64,000 bases of DNA, from NCBI GenBank assembly GCA_027313705.1, contig DAHVDE010000008.1, positions 40,470-104,469 on the forward strand, given 5' to 3'. Numbering within the stretch: the first letter of the stretch is position 1; every line of letters starts with the position of its first letter. Below, piece after piece: positions 25,924-34,154 of this stretch. A program made the position numbers and the translations under genes. The stretch comes from Actinomycetota bacterium. Its GTDB lineage: Bacteria > Actinomycetota > Actinomycetes > Streptosporangiales > Streptosporangiaceae. The notes under the pieces are model-generated. The model made no database searches. It saw nothing but the letters and a program-made list of their open reading frames with translations, and was not told where the DNA came from.

Positions 25924-27471
25924 TCAGCCGGACGCGCCGCGCAGGGGGTGCGCGGCAGGCAGGCCGGATCCGTGGGCGGACGCCGGACGGCCCATCGGCG
26001 GCCGGCGCATCGGGAGGTCGGGAATGGCCAGGGTGACCGCCACGAGCAGCAGCCCGCAGCCGCCAGCTACCGCGAAGACGGCATGCAGCGCATGGACGAG
26101 CGCGACCGGGGAGACGCGCAGCGCGCCGCCCGCGCCGCCGGTCAGCGAGGCAGCAGGCCCGCTGCCTGCACGGGACGCGAATCCGCTGGTCAGGATCGTG
26201 CCAAGGACGGCCACGCCGAACGATCCGCCGAGTTGGCGCAGATAGGCTCCGGTAGCGGTACCCGCGCCCAGCTCGGGCAGCGGCAACTCGGCCTGCACCA
26301 CCAGCACCAGCGGCTGGACGCACAGTCCGAGGCCAGTTCCGGTAAGCGCCATGACCGCGTAGGTCCACAGCGCCGGCGTCTGCTGGCCGAGGCTCGTGCA
26401 AGCCAGCACTCCCGCCGTGGTCAGCAGCGCACCCGCGACGACGACCCGCTTGTAACGCCCGGTGCGGCTGATCGCGTGCCCTGCCGCGACCGACACCACG
26501 GTGAGCGTGCCCATCAGCGGCAGCAGCATGAGACCTGAGGCCGTCGGTGAGCGCCGCAGCACTAGTTGCAGGTACACGGGCAGAAAGACAATCGAGCCGA
26601 ACATGACGATCCCCAGCAGGAACGCGGCTGACCCGCCCGTCCAGAACGAGCGGATCTTGAACAGGCGGACAGGAAGCAGTGGCAATTGCGCCCCGAGCTC
26701 GGCCCGCACGAGCAGCGCCAGCATGACCACGCCGAAGGCAAGCGCCCCGACGACATGCGGATCGGTCCAGCGGTACTCGCCGCCTCCCCAGGATGCGGCG
26801 AGCACCAGCCCCGCAGTGCCCGCGATCAGCAGGCCGCAGCCGCCGATGTCGACATGGCCGGTTCTCGCCGGCCTGGGCAGCGCGCGCAGGCCCCAGGCCG
26901 ATGCCACCAGCGCGGCCAGGCCGAGCGGTATGTTGAGAAAGAAGATCCAGCGCCAGCCGTGTTCGGCCAGGTAGCCGCCGAGCAGCGGGCCGGCGACACT
27001 GGCCGTGCCGAAGACCGCCCCGAACGAGCCCTGCATGCGGCCTCGCTCGTGCGGCGGCACGATCTGCGACACGATGGTGAACGCGAGCACTACCAGCCCG
27101 CCTGCCCCGATACCCTGCACTCCCCTGGCCAGGATCAGCTCAAGTATCGTCTGCGCGGTACCGCACAAGACCGAGCCTGCGATGAACATGCCGACGGCGA
27201 ACATGAGCACAGGCCGCTGCCCGCGCAGGTCGCCGATCCTGCCGTACAGCGGCATCGCGGCCGTTCCGGTCAGCAGGTAGGCGGTGATCACCCATGGGTA
27301 GCTGCTCAGTCCGCCCAGGTCCCTGACCACCGTGGGCAAAGCGGTGCCCAGGATGTTCTGGTCAAGCGCCGCGAGCAGCACGGCAACCATGAGTGCGCCG
27401 AGCACGATCCTGACGGGCCGGCGCCCGAGGACGCCGGCGCGAGGATCAGCGGGGCCAGGGCGGGCTGTCAT
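25924..27471 (-). CDS. MFS exporter, DHA2 (EmrB/QacA) family
   Basis: 515 residues, 14 predicted membrane helices. Motif A-like GRIGDLRGQRPVL, motif C region GTASVAGPLLGGYL and WRWIFFLNIPLG are all visible, as in proton-coupled drug exporters. Last gene of a minus-strand operon after YceI-like and DUF6069-like genes (gaps of 33 and 51 bases), divergent from a MarR repressor. It is next to the LAL gene and is a candidate exporter or self-resistance pump for the locus. Confidence 0.9.
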   Translation of the reverse strand: MTARPGPADPRAGVLGRRPVRIVLGALMVAVLLAALDQNILGTALPTVVRDLGGLSSYPWVITAYLLTGTAAMPLYGRIGDLRGQRPVLMFAVGMFIAGSVLCGTAQTILELILARGVQGIGAGGLVVLAFTIVSQIVPPHERGRMQGSFGAVFGTASVAGPLLGGYLAEHGWRWIFFLNIPLGLAALVASAWGLRALPRPARTGHVDIGGCGLLIAGTAGLVLAASWGGGEYRWTDPHVVGALAFGVVMLALLVRAELGAQLPLLPVRLFKIRSFWTGGSAAFLLGIVMFGSIVFLPVYLQLVLRRSPTASGLMLLPLMGTLTVVSVAAGHAISRTGRYKRVVVAGALLTTAGVLACTSLGQQTPALWTYAVMALTGTGLGLCVQPLVLVVQAELPLPELGAGTATGAYLRQLGGSFGVAVLGTILTSGFASRAGSGPAASLTGGAGGALRVSPVALVHALHAVFAVAGGCGLLLVAVTLAIPDLPMRRPPMGRPASAHGSGLPAAHPLRGASG

Positions 27472-27522
27472 GTCTCCTCCTAGCTCAATGGTTCCGGTGT
27501 GCGGACGGCGTTGCCAGGCGCG

Positions 27523-27957
27523 TCAGCGGTTCGCGTCACCCGCCCTGGGCAGCCAGCCGATCAGGATGGCACCGACCACGATGTGGATCAGGGCGAGAAC
27601 CAGCCGGTTCCCGATGCTGACCCCGTGCCCGCCGAACGGGCCGCCGAGGGAGATCAGCAGGACGACGGCCGCCACGGCGGTCCAGGCGGTGCGGGCACGA
27701 GCGGTGGCGCGCTCCAGGGCCGCGAGCAGCCCCCAGGCGGCCAGCGAGACAATCAGGCTGATGCCGATGACGAAGCCGGCATTCAGCGACGTGGCCGGGC
27801 TGGAGCTGAAGGCAGGCTGCTTGATGTGCATTCCGGCCAGATCGGCCACGCCCCAGATGACGACGGCGGCTACGACGGCGGCTGCCACCGTGATGACACG
27901 CGCCTTACGCCGGGAACTGGCCTTGGCCGGGGCAGCGGTTGTAACGGTCATGGACAT
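27523..27957 (-). CDS. Four-helix membrane protein, DUF6069-like
   Basis: 144 residues with four hydrophobic segments (VITVAAAVVAAVVIWGVADL; GFVIGISLIVSLAAWGLLAAL; AWTAVAAVVLLISLGG; LVLALIHIVVGAILIGWL) and a short basic N-terminus. Matches the general pattern of DUF6069-type actinobacterial proteins, function unknown. Middle gene of the YceI-to-MFS operon, so it should be controlled by the divergent MarR protein. Confidence 0.75.
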   Translation of the reverse strand: MSMTVTTAAPAKASSRRKARVITVAAAVVAAVVIWGVADLAGMHIKQPAFSSSPATSLNAGFVIGISLIVSLAAWGLLAALERATARARTAWTAVAAVVLLISLGGPFGGHGVSIGNRLVLALIHIVVGAILIGWLPRAGDANR

Positions 27958-27990
27958 GAGGATTCTCCTTGCCTGCGATTCGGGTAAATG

Positions 27991-28512
27991 TCAGCCGGCG
28001 TGACGGAATGCCACGTCGAGGGTCAGGGTTAGGGTGCGGGCGATCATCAGGTTGGGCATCTTGGTCAGCCCGGCTGCGTGGCGGTCCACCACGCCGACAG
28101 CGCGCACCGAGGCGGTTTCGTCGTCCATGCTGGTGATCTCGGCAGTCAGTTCGACCGGCGCGGCGACCTTCTTGACTACGAGGTTGCCCTTGACCGACCA
28201 GCCGCCCTGGACAGCCGTAGCCCCGGCAGCGGCATAGCTGAGCGTCGGGTATGAGTCGGCGTCGAAATACTTGGCGCCGCGCACGTCGGCGTCCCGCTTC
28301 GCATGGCCGGTATCGAAGCCGGCCGCGTCAAGTACGGCCGAGATGGCGCCTGCGGAGCCGTCCGCTTCCACGTGGACGGAGGCGCTGATGATCGGGATAG
28401 TCCCGGTCACCTTGCCAGCCAGGCTGCGGACGACGAACGACGCCGTGCTCTTGCTTGGATCGAGCGTCCAGGTGCCTGGACGGATCGAGGGCCGGAGTGA
28501 GGTTGATGCCAT
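27991..28512 (-). CDS. YceI-family lipid-binding protein
   Basis: 173 residues from ATG 28512, which has GGGAG at good spacing; the track's 28599 start adds a stretch unlike the family. YceI lipocalin-like barrel: GTWTLDPSKSTASFVVRSL, GTIPIISASVHVEADG, the central 'RDADVRGAKYFDADSYPTLSY' signature and the C-terminal LTLDVAFRHAG. No signal peptide, so cytoplasmic. YceI proteins bind isoprenoids such as polyprenyl quinones. First gene of its operon; diverges from MarR. Confidence 0.9.
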   Translation of the reverse strand: MASTSLRPSIRPGTWTLDPSKSTASFVVRSLAGKVTGTIPIISASVHVEADGSAGAISAVLDAAGFDTGHAKRDADVRGAKYFDADSYPTLSYAAAGATAVQGGWSVKGNLVVKKVAAPVELTAEITSMDDETASVRAVGVVDRHAAGLTKMPNLMIARTLTLTLDVAFRHAG

Positions 28513-28608
28513 GATCTGGGACTCCCTTCCATGGACGGCGACTCCCGCAAGCCGGGAGGCCGCACTGCCCACAGTAGATGTTGAAATTGAATATGGCAAG
28601 GGTTAATT

Positions 28609-28623
28609 ATATTTTCCAAATAT
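28609..28623. promoter_or_regulatory. Candidate MarR operator, ATATTT-TCC-AAATAT
   Basis: A perfect six-base inverted repeat in an AT-rich 137-base gap between the YceI-led operon and the divergent MarR gene, where MarR repressors usually bind. Confidence 0.5.
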
Positions 28624-28649
28624 GATAGATCACCTGCTACACTGGGCTC

Positions 28650-29150
28650 ATGGCAACATGGAGAGACGATGAGGGCGCCCTGGATCCTGGCCTGGCAGGC
28701 GAGCTCGCGCGCCAGCTCATGGCGGTATCGCTGTGGACGGCACGGCATCACGATCCGCTGTTCGAGCGGCTGGGCCTGTCGGCGCCGGCGGCACGGGCAC
28801 TGCTCCAGCTTCCGCTTGACGACGCCGTGCCTACCGGCTACCTCGCGGGCCGGCTGAAGGTCGACCCGTCCAACGTGACCGGCGTGGTCGACCGGCTGGA
28901 AAAGGCCGGCCTGATCCAGCGAAGCGCGGGAACGGCTGACCGCAGGGTCAAGACTCTGGCTCTCACTCCGGGGGGGCGGCAGATGCGCGATGATATGTAC
29001 GCGGCTATCGCCTCGGAGATGCCCGCGTTCCGCAGTCTCGAGGACGTGGAACTGGATACTCTGCTCAGTCTTCTGAACAAGGCGTGGGCCGCCTGCACCG
29101 AGTATGACTCGGCCGAGTCTGGCCGGGCCGGCACGCACGCACTTATCTGA
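28650..29150 (+). CDS. MarR-family transcriptional regulator (1)
   Basis: 166 residues. Winged helix: AARALLQLPLDDAVPTGYLAGRLKVDPSNVTGVVDRLEKAGLIQRSAGTADRRVKTLALT, with the family's 'SNVTG.VDRLE..GL..R....DRR' recognition helix and wing. Dimerising N- and C-terminal helices flank it. Probably represses the divergent YceI/DUF6069/MFS operon and is released by a small phenolic ligand, the usual MarR inducer type; this would suit the aromatic products predicted next door. Confidence 0.88.
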   Translation: MATWRDDEGALDPGLAGELARQLMAVSLWTARHHDPLFERLGLSAPAARALLQLPLDDAVPTGYLAGRLKVDPSNVTGVVDRLEKAGLIQRSAGTADRRVKTLALTPGGRQMRDDMYAAIASEMPAFRSLEDVELDTLLSLLNKAWAACTEYDSAESGRAGTHALI

Positions 29151-29170
29151 AACGTCAGCCTGGAGGAGCC

Positions 29171-29542
29171 GTGTCCGTATTTACCAGCGCCGAGCTTGCC
29201 TTCCTGCAGGGAGAACGGCACCTTGCCAGACTGGCCACCGTGGGCCCGGATGGCATGCCGCACATCGCCCCGGTCGGCTGGTCCCTGGACGAAGATGCGT
29301 GCGTCGTGCGAGTCGGCGGCATCAATCTGGCCGCCACCAAGAAATTCCGCGACATCGCCCGCACGGGGCGTGCGGCAATCGTCATCGACGACGTGCTGCC
29401 GCCGTTCAGGCCGCGCGGCGTCGAAGTCCGCGGCAGGGCCGTCGCGCAGAGCGAGCCGGAAGCCCTCATCGTAATCCACCCCGAGCGGATCGTGAGCTGG
29501 GGACTCGATGGCGCGGCCAACAGTGCCCGTTACGTCGGCTGA
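29171..29542 (+). CDS. PPOX-class F420-dependent oxidoreductase
   Basis: 123 residues from GTG 29171 with GGAGG upstream. Split-barrel flavin/F420-binding domain: AFLQGERHLARLATVGPDGMPHIAPVGW, then the strand with KKFRDIARTGRAAIVIDD and ERIVSWGL. Members of this group use F420H2 or F420-like deazaflavin for small reductions. It follows the MarR gene by 20 bases, so may be co-transcribed, and is convergent with the BBE oxidase. Confidence 0.87.
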   Translation: MSVFTSAELAFLQGERHLARLATVGPDGMPHIAPVGWSLDEDACVVRVGGINLAATKKFRDIARTGRAAIVIDDVLPPFRPRGVEVRGRAVAQSEPEALIVIHPERIVSWGLDGAANSARYVG

Positions 29543-29615
29543 TCCCGAGCATCTGGTCACAGGGCGGTTAGCCGCGCCAGGGTCGAGTCAAGGCGATGAC
29601 CGGAATGGCTGAGAC

Positions 29616-31085
29616 TCAACCGCCCGGCCGCATGGACGGAATGTTGTGGTTAAAGCGGAACAGGCGGTCCGGGTCGTAGATGCGCTTGACCTCGGCGAGC
29701 CTGCGCAGGTCGGCCGGCGCGAACACGGTACGGATCCGCTCGGGAGCAGCATCGGCGGCGCCGAGGAAGTTCAGGCTGGCCGCCCCGGCAGTCCAGGGCT
29801 CCATCCGGTCCACGATCTCCTGGGCAACTGGCTCGACCTGCATGCCGTCAGCACCACCGGGAACTCCGGCCAGGTAGAGCTGGAACGCCGCATCCCGGCC
29901 GGGCACCGCGCTTGGCACTTCAGGCTCACGGCCTAGCGCGCCGCCTAGATGCCTCAGCTCGACCAGGCGCAGCGGGCAGGTACTGTCGGGACCGGCTAGC
30001 CCGATCAGCACGTCAGCCGCGTCCTCATCCAACTCGCGCAGTCGTACGCCCCGCTCGTGCACGGCGAGCGGGCCTGGCGGGTCGTTGTGAATGCTCCCCG
30101 TATCGGCGTACGGCATGTCACGGAGCGTGTCGAGCAGCGGCACGGTCAGCCGGCGCAGCGGGGCGACGAGCCCTTCACCATCGGCGGCCGGGCCATGGAA
30201 GGCGAACCGCAGGTGGACCGCGGATCGTCCGCGCAGCGGCTCAGGCACCTCGCGGTCCCATGGGAACCTGGTGAAAGCGAAGGAAGATGTCATGGCGTCG
30301 GGCAGGTCCCTGGTCCAGCGCCGGTAAGCGTGCAGGACTTCCGCGGCCGCTCTGCCAGGGAAATACAGGCCGCCGCCGAATATGCGGGGAGCACGGACCA
30401 GCCCGATCTCAAGTGAGGTCACCACCCCGAAGTTGCCCTTCCCGCCACGCAGCGCCCAGAACAGGTCGGCGTACTGGTCCTGGTGCGCCGTGCGGAGGGT
30501 ACCGCTTGCCGTTACCACGTCGATGCTGCGCACGTGATCGGCGGCGTAGCCAAATGCCCGCCCTAGCAAGCCGAGTCCGCCGCCGAGTGTGTAGCCGACC
30601 GCTCCGGTGTCCGGCGCTGACCCGCTCAGCGGCGCCAGGCCGAAAGGTGCGGCCTCGTGGATGACCCGCGACCATCGCACGCCCGCTTCGATCCTCGCTA
30701 CGCCGGCATAGGGATCTATCCGCACTCCCTGCATCCGGTGAGTGGCGATCAGCAGCGCCTCGTCAGCTGGCAGCGATACTCCGTGCCCCGTGTTGCGCAC
30801 CGCGACGGGGAGTCCGTGACTGGCCGCATAGCTGACCGCCGCCATCACGTCAGCCGGGCCGGTGACGTCGGCGATCATGGCAGGGGCGTGGGCGACCGCC
30901 AGGTTGTGGCCGCGGCGCTGCCGGTCGTATCCGAGACTTCCCGGCAGATAGACCTGCCCGGCCAAGGCGGCTTGAAGTTCCCTGATGCCGGCCCCTTCCG
31001 TAACCGGCTCGGTTACCCGCGGCGGGCCTGAATCGCCCGTTCCGTTCGCCGCAGCCCTGACGAGCACGCCGGAGTTTCCTGGCAT
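29616..31085 (-). CDS. FAD-linked oxidase (berberine-bridge-enzyme-like)
   Basis: 489 residues from ATG 31085, preceded by GAGGA at eight bases; the track start at 31145 is less likely. FAD-binding PCMH domain with VAVRNTGHGVSLPADEALLI (the His in RNTGHG is the usual covalent FAD site) and YTLGGGLGLLGRAFGYAADHV; the second Cys attachment found in bicovalent members is not evident. C-terminal BBE motif: RIKRIYDPDRLFRFNHNIP. Such oxidases perform two-electron oxidations or oxidative couplings in natural-product pathways. 60 bases after the halogenase gene, same operon. Confidence 0.88.
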   Translation of the reverse strand: MPGNSGVLVRAAANGTGDSGPPRVTEPVTEGAGIRELQAALAGQVYLPGSLGYDRQRRGHNLAVAHAPAMIADVTGPADVMAAVSYAASHGLPVAVRNTGHGVSLPADEALLIATHRMQGVRIDPYAGVARIEAGVRWSRVIHEAAPFGLAPLSGSAPDTGAVGYTLGGGLGLLGRAFGYAADHVRSIDVVTASGTLRTAHQDQYADLFWALRGGKGNFGVVTSLEIGLVRAPRIFGGGLYFPGRAAAEVLHAYRRWTRDLPDAMTSSFAFTRFPWDREVPEPLRGRSAVHLRFAFHGPAADGEGLVAPLRRLTVPLLDTLRDMPYADTGSIHNDPPGPLAVHERGVRLRELDEDAADVLIGLAGPDSTCPLRLVELRHLGGALGREPEVPSAVPGRDAAFQLYLAGVPGGADGMQVEPVAQEIVDRMEPWTAGAASLNFLGAADAAPERIRTVFAPADLRRLAEVKRIYDPDRLFRFNHNIPSMRPGG

Positions 31086-31145
31086 GGTGATAGTCCTCAC
31101 TGTGTTACCGCGAAACGACGCCCGCGGACGGTACCGGCAGCTCAT

Positions 31146-32501
31146 TCAGCCCTGGACCGTGGCCGCTTCCCTGACCATCCCGGCCCGCTCGGCGCGGTCA
31201 AGCTCTGGGTAGATCGGGCACTCGGTCACCGGCTCGAACGGGTCGAAGGTGTCCCACTGGCTCTGCGTCCGCAAATAACGGGTAAAGGCATTGGTGTCGC
31301 TCCAGAAGTCTCCGCTCAGAACCCGCGCGAAGTGCTGGTCACCCTCCACGGCGAATCCCCGCTGCCGCAGGTAGGCACCCAGCCGGTAGCCGGAGTCGTA
31401 GTAGGCGGAGATCAGCCGCGTGTAAGAGTCATAGCCGGTTTTGTAGAAGTTCGAGTAGGCCAGCAGACGTTCCCGCTCGCTGCCGGGCGCTGAGAGGATG
31501 CGATCCAGCGTCCTGGCTGCTTCGCGACCGGTGGCCATGGCGAGGAACGTGCCGCCGGAAAAGATCGGGTCGATGAAGTTGCCTGCGTCGCCGGCCATCA
31601 TCCAGCCTGCTCCGGTGACCATGTTGGAGAAGTAGCAATAGTCTGTCTCAACGTGGATCTCCGTGCGTGGCGTCGCGCCGGTCAGTCGCTGCACGACGCG
31701 GGGCGCCCTGGCCAGGTGCAGGTCCAGCGCGGACTTCGGGTTCCCGATGGCCCGCAGCGTCTTGCGGGCCATGACGGCGCCGATGCTGATAGTGGTCGGC
31801 CAGATCGGAATGGCCCAGATCCAGCCGTCCGCATGCCCCGCGACCTGGATATCGCCTCGCTTGCCTGGATTGTGGCGCTCATCGAGCCCGTCGTAGTGCC
31901 GGAAGACCGCCACGTTCTGCAGCCAGGGAATCTCTTTCCTGGTCCCGAACAACTGGGCCGCTTTGCTGGCCCGTCCGCCGCAGTCCAGCACCCAGCCGGC
32001 GCGTACCGAGCCCTGCTGGCCGTCGATCTCGTACCTGACACCGCTGACCCGTCCGTCTCCCCCGGTGATCAGGTCGTGGACGACGGCGTCCTGCACCAGC
32101 CTGGCTCCCCGGCGGACCGCCGAGGTGGCCAGGAAGGCATCAAAGTGTGCTCGCTCCACCTGGAATGTCGTCGGGAACCTGCCCGGACCCTGGTCGGCGA
32201 AGTCGGTCCGCCTGTAGTCACCGCTGGGGAAGACAAACTCCGCTCCGGTCTTGATCGGGTACCCCTGCGCCCTGGCCTCCTCGTACAAGCCGGCCTGGCG
32301 GAGAATCTCCGCCGTGTAAGTCAGCTGCGACTCTCCGACGTGGAAGCGCGGCAGGGTGCGCCGCTCAAGCATCAGCACGGAACGGCCGGCCTCAGCGAGC
32401 GTGAGCGCGGCGATAGACCCGGAAGGCCCGGCGCCGATCACTACGACCTCGACCGACTCGGGGACCTGGCTGATACGGCTATTGCCCGGCAAGCCGCTCA
32501 T
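31146..32501 (-). CDS. Flavin-dependent halogenase-like protein
   Basis: 451 residues. FAD site VIGAGPSGSIAALTLAEAG; FHVGES near residue 55; the halogenase motif WxWxIP as DGWIWAIP near residue 225; and GDAGNFIDPIFSGGTFLA, the form seen in phenol/pyrrole halogenases rather than tryptophan halogenases. YPIKTGAEFVF holds a lysine where the catalytic Lys is expected. Uses FADH2 and halide to make a hypohalous species. Its start overlaps the AOC-like gene by four bases. A plain hydroxylase/oxidoreductase remains possible. Confidence 0.82.
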   Translation of the reverse strand: MSGLPGNSRISQVPESVEVVVIGAGPSGSIAALTLAEAGRSVLMLERRTLPRFHVGESQLTYTAEILRQAGLYEEARAQGYPIKTGAEFVFPSGDYRRTDFADQGPGRFPTTFQVERAHFDAFLATSAVRRGARLVQDAVVHDLITGGDGRVSGVRYEIDGQQGSVRAGWVLDCGGRASKAAQLFGTRKEIPWLQNVAVFRHYDGLDERHNPGKRGDIQVAGHADGWIWAIPIWPTTISIGAVMARKTLRAIGNPKSALDLHLARAPRVVQRLTGATPRTEIHVETDYCYFSNMVTGAGWMMAGDAGNFIDPIFSGGTFLAMATGREAARTLDRILSAPGSERERLLAYSNFYKTGYDSYTRLISAYYDSGYRLGAYLRQRGFAVEGDQHFARVLSGDFWSDTNAFTRYLRTQSQWDTFDPFEPVTECPIYPELDRAERAGMVREAATVQG

Positions 32502-32905
32502 CGCTGTCCTCCTGCCTCGTCCAAGTAGAGGGTATAAAAATGAGTCTCGGGGCTTGCCGGGTCGATGTGCATTTCACCGCGTGCCCCGCGATAGGCGCCA
32601 GTACCGCCGGTAACCGCAGCGAAGAAAGGCGGCGGAGGGAAGACCTCCTCCACGAAGGTCTGAAAAGCGATCGTGCCGTCTGGCAAGCTCATGCTCACGT
32701 TGCAGACGATGTAGCTGCGGCCGTCATCTATCCGGACCACGGTGCAGGTGCCGCCGTCGAATCCGACCACCTCGCCATCGCGGGAAAGTTCGTGAGTGAA
32801 GACGCTGCGATCACCGAGGTTCGCATCCGCCTCGCCATTCTTGTAAACCTCACGGCGAACCGGCCTGGCGACAAGCTTGATGACTTTCTGTTCGACCATC
32901 GACAT
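32498..32905 (-). CDS. Allene-oxide-cyclase-barrel-like protein
   Basis: 135 residues from ATG 32905, six bases after GGAGG. It follows the AOC/dirigent-like beta-barrel pattern: GDRSVFTHEL..DGEVVGFDGGTCTVV near residue 35-60, a central strand with CNVSMSLPDGTIAFQTFVEE, and AVTGGTGAYRGARGEMHI near 100-120. In plants such barrels act as cyclases or steer coupling; bacterial copies in gene clusters are little studied. First gene of the AOC-halogenase-BBE operon, so it may guide a ring closure or coupling of the aromatic product. Confidence 0.8.
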   Translation of the reverse strand: MSMVEQKVIKLVARPVRREVYKNGEADANLGDRSVFTHELSRDGEVVGFDGGTCTVVRIDDGRSYIVCNVSMSLPDGTIAFQTFVEEVFPPPPFFAAVTGGTGAYRGARGEMHIDPASPETHFYTLYLDEAGGQR

Positions 32906-32963
32906 GAATCCTCCACTCCGCTGCTCTTTCCCTTGATCGTGGCAGTACGTCGCGGAGACGGGC

Positions 32964-32973
32964 ATCACGCGAT
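32964..32973. promoter_or_regulatory. Near-copy of the cluster palindrome (ATCACGCGAT)
   Basis: One mismatch from ATCACGTGAT, 59 bases before the AOC-like start and followed by a CTCGTGTGA half-like element. Its place before a third operon of the locus supports a shared operator, though one mismatch in ten bases is modest evidence. Confidence 0.35.
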
Positions 32974-33106
32974 CTCGTGTGAACGGATGGCATCAGAGCC
33001 CTGGTTCGGCGGCCAGGCCGAACCGGTATAGCGCATTGGCGTGATAAATGGGCCGGCCACGGGATCCCGGCAGGTCCCTGCCAGGTCCCTGCCATTCATC
33101 CCGCGC

Positions 33107-33151
33107 CCATGGCAGAGGGAGCCGGGTCGGCCCCGGCCCTCCCTGCCATGG
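33107..33151 (-). terminator. Strong hairpin downstream of WrbA copy 2
   Basis: CCATGGCAGAGGGAGCCGGG, five loop bases (TCGGC), then CCCGGCCCTCCCTGCCATGG: about twenty-base arms with few mismatches, starting nine bases after the WrbA stop. No U-run, as is normal in high-GC actinomycetes. It separates that gene from the AOC/halogenase operon. Confidence 0.65.
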
Positions 33152-33159
33152 ACGGGTAC

Positions 33160-33810
33160 CTACGCAGACATCGCGCCCGCCATGCCCGCCTGCCGCGCCA
33201 GCCGGAAGTCGACCATCCTGGCGGCTACCTCGGTCAGCCGACGCCCCTGGTACCTGGCCGCAGCGAGGATCTCCTCCGTTGGCATGGCACCTTGTACCCC
33301 GGCGACGAAAGACGTCCCGTAAGGATTGCCGCCCGCGCCGTAGACGGCCGGGTCGGTGTAGCCAGGTGGCACGATCACCGTGCCCCAGTGATAAAGGACA
33401 TTATTGAGGGAGAGCAGCGTGGACTCCTGCCCGCCGTGCTGGTTGATCGCTGAGGTGAACGAGGTCGCCGCTTTGTCAGCGAGCTTGCCGCCCATCCACA
33501 GCGGCCCGGTCGTGTCAAGGAACTGCTTGAGCTGCGCCGAGACGTTGCCGTACCTGGTGGGAGTTCCGAAGGCGAAGCCATCAGCCCAGGCGAGATCCTC
33601 GATCTCCGCCTCGGCCACCTTGTCCTGAATTTCCTGCAGGTGGCTCCGCCACCGCGCGTTCATGTCTATGGCCCAGTCCGGGGCCAGTTCCGCCACGCGC
33701 CGTAGCCGGACCTCGGCACCGGCTTGGGCCGCTCCCTCGGCCACGGCCTCCGCTAGCCGGTGAACGTTGCCTGTCGAACTGTAATAGATGACAGCGATAT
33801 TTACCGTCAC
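33160..33810 (-). CDS. wrbA: WrbA-like NAD(P)H:quinone oxidoreductase (copy 2)
   Basis: 216 residues from GTG 33810. Flavodoxin domain with YYSSTGNVH, FGTPTRYGNVSAQLKQF, INQHGGQESTLLSL and GGNPYGTSFVAGVQG; by eye it agrees with the copy at 8651-9283 at most positions through residue ~175. The start overlaps the stop of a small upstream gene (GTGA), and the pair is divergent from a MarR gene with a strong palindrome between them. This suggests phenol- or quinone-inducible reduction, matching a protective role. Confidence 0.88.
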   Translation of the reverse strand: MTVNIAVIYYSSTGNVHRLAEAVAEGAAQAGAEVRLRRVAELAPDWAIDMNARWRSHLQEIQDKVAEAEIEDLAWADGFAFGTPTRYGNVSAQLKQFLDTTGPLWMGGKLADKAATSFTSAINQHGGQESTLLSLNNVLYHWGTVIVPPGYTDPAVYGAGGNPYGTSFVAGVQGAMPTEEILAAARYQGRRLTEVAARMVDFRLARQAGMAGAMSA

Positions 33811-34064
33811 GGTGTTGTCTCCTTACTTCCTCTGTTTCGTGGAATCTGACCTGTTCCCGATGCCGACTCGCCGGCGGCGATCCAGCGGCGGGCCGACGGA
33901 CGCCGCAGCGCCATGACGATCGCCAGCACATCGACCGACAGGCGCGCCAGCGGCTCAAGCAACTCCCTGTTGGCCTTGTAGCTGGACGCCAGCCGGACGA
34001 CGGCGTCAGCGCACCGCCGGCACCCCCTGGCTGCGCCGATCTTGCGGCTGTCACAGTTCTCCAC
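33807..34064 (-). CDS. Small hypothetical protein coupled to WrbA
   Basis: 85 residues, starting MENCDSRKIG and containing three Cys in the first 19 residues (NC.., CRRC), a helical centre (ANRELLEPLARLSVDVLAIVMAL) and a basic Ser/Arg-rich tail. It overlaps the WrbA start by four bases and lies directly behind the MarR palindrome, which supports it as a real gene. No recognised family; a CxxC motif might bind metal or act in redox sensing. Confidence 0.6.
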   Translation of the reverse strand: MENCDSRKIGAARGCRRCADAVVRLASSYKANRELLEPLARLSVDVLAIVMALRRPSARRWIAAGESASGTGQIPRNRGSKETTP

Positions 34065-34078
34065 AAGCGCCCACCTAG

Positions 34079-34105
34079 TTCTCTAGAGTCTTGTACTCTA
34101 GAGAA
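34079..34105. promoter_or_regulatory. Perfect 11-base inverted repeat between MarR and WrbA operons
   Basis: TTCTCTAGAGT-CTTGT-ACTCTAGAGAA. Eleven paired bases without mismatch in the 90-base divergent gap, at the size and position of a MarR operator; it very likely controls both directions. Confidence 0.75.
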
Positions 34106-34154
34106 CGTTATCCAGAGTATGGTGTCTACGTCAACCACCTGGTAGCCTGGATTC

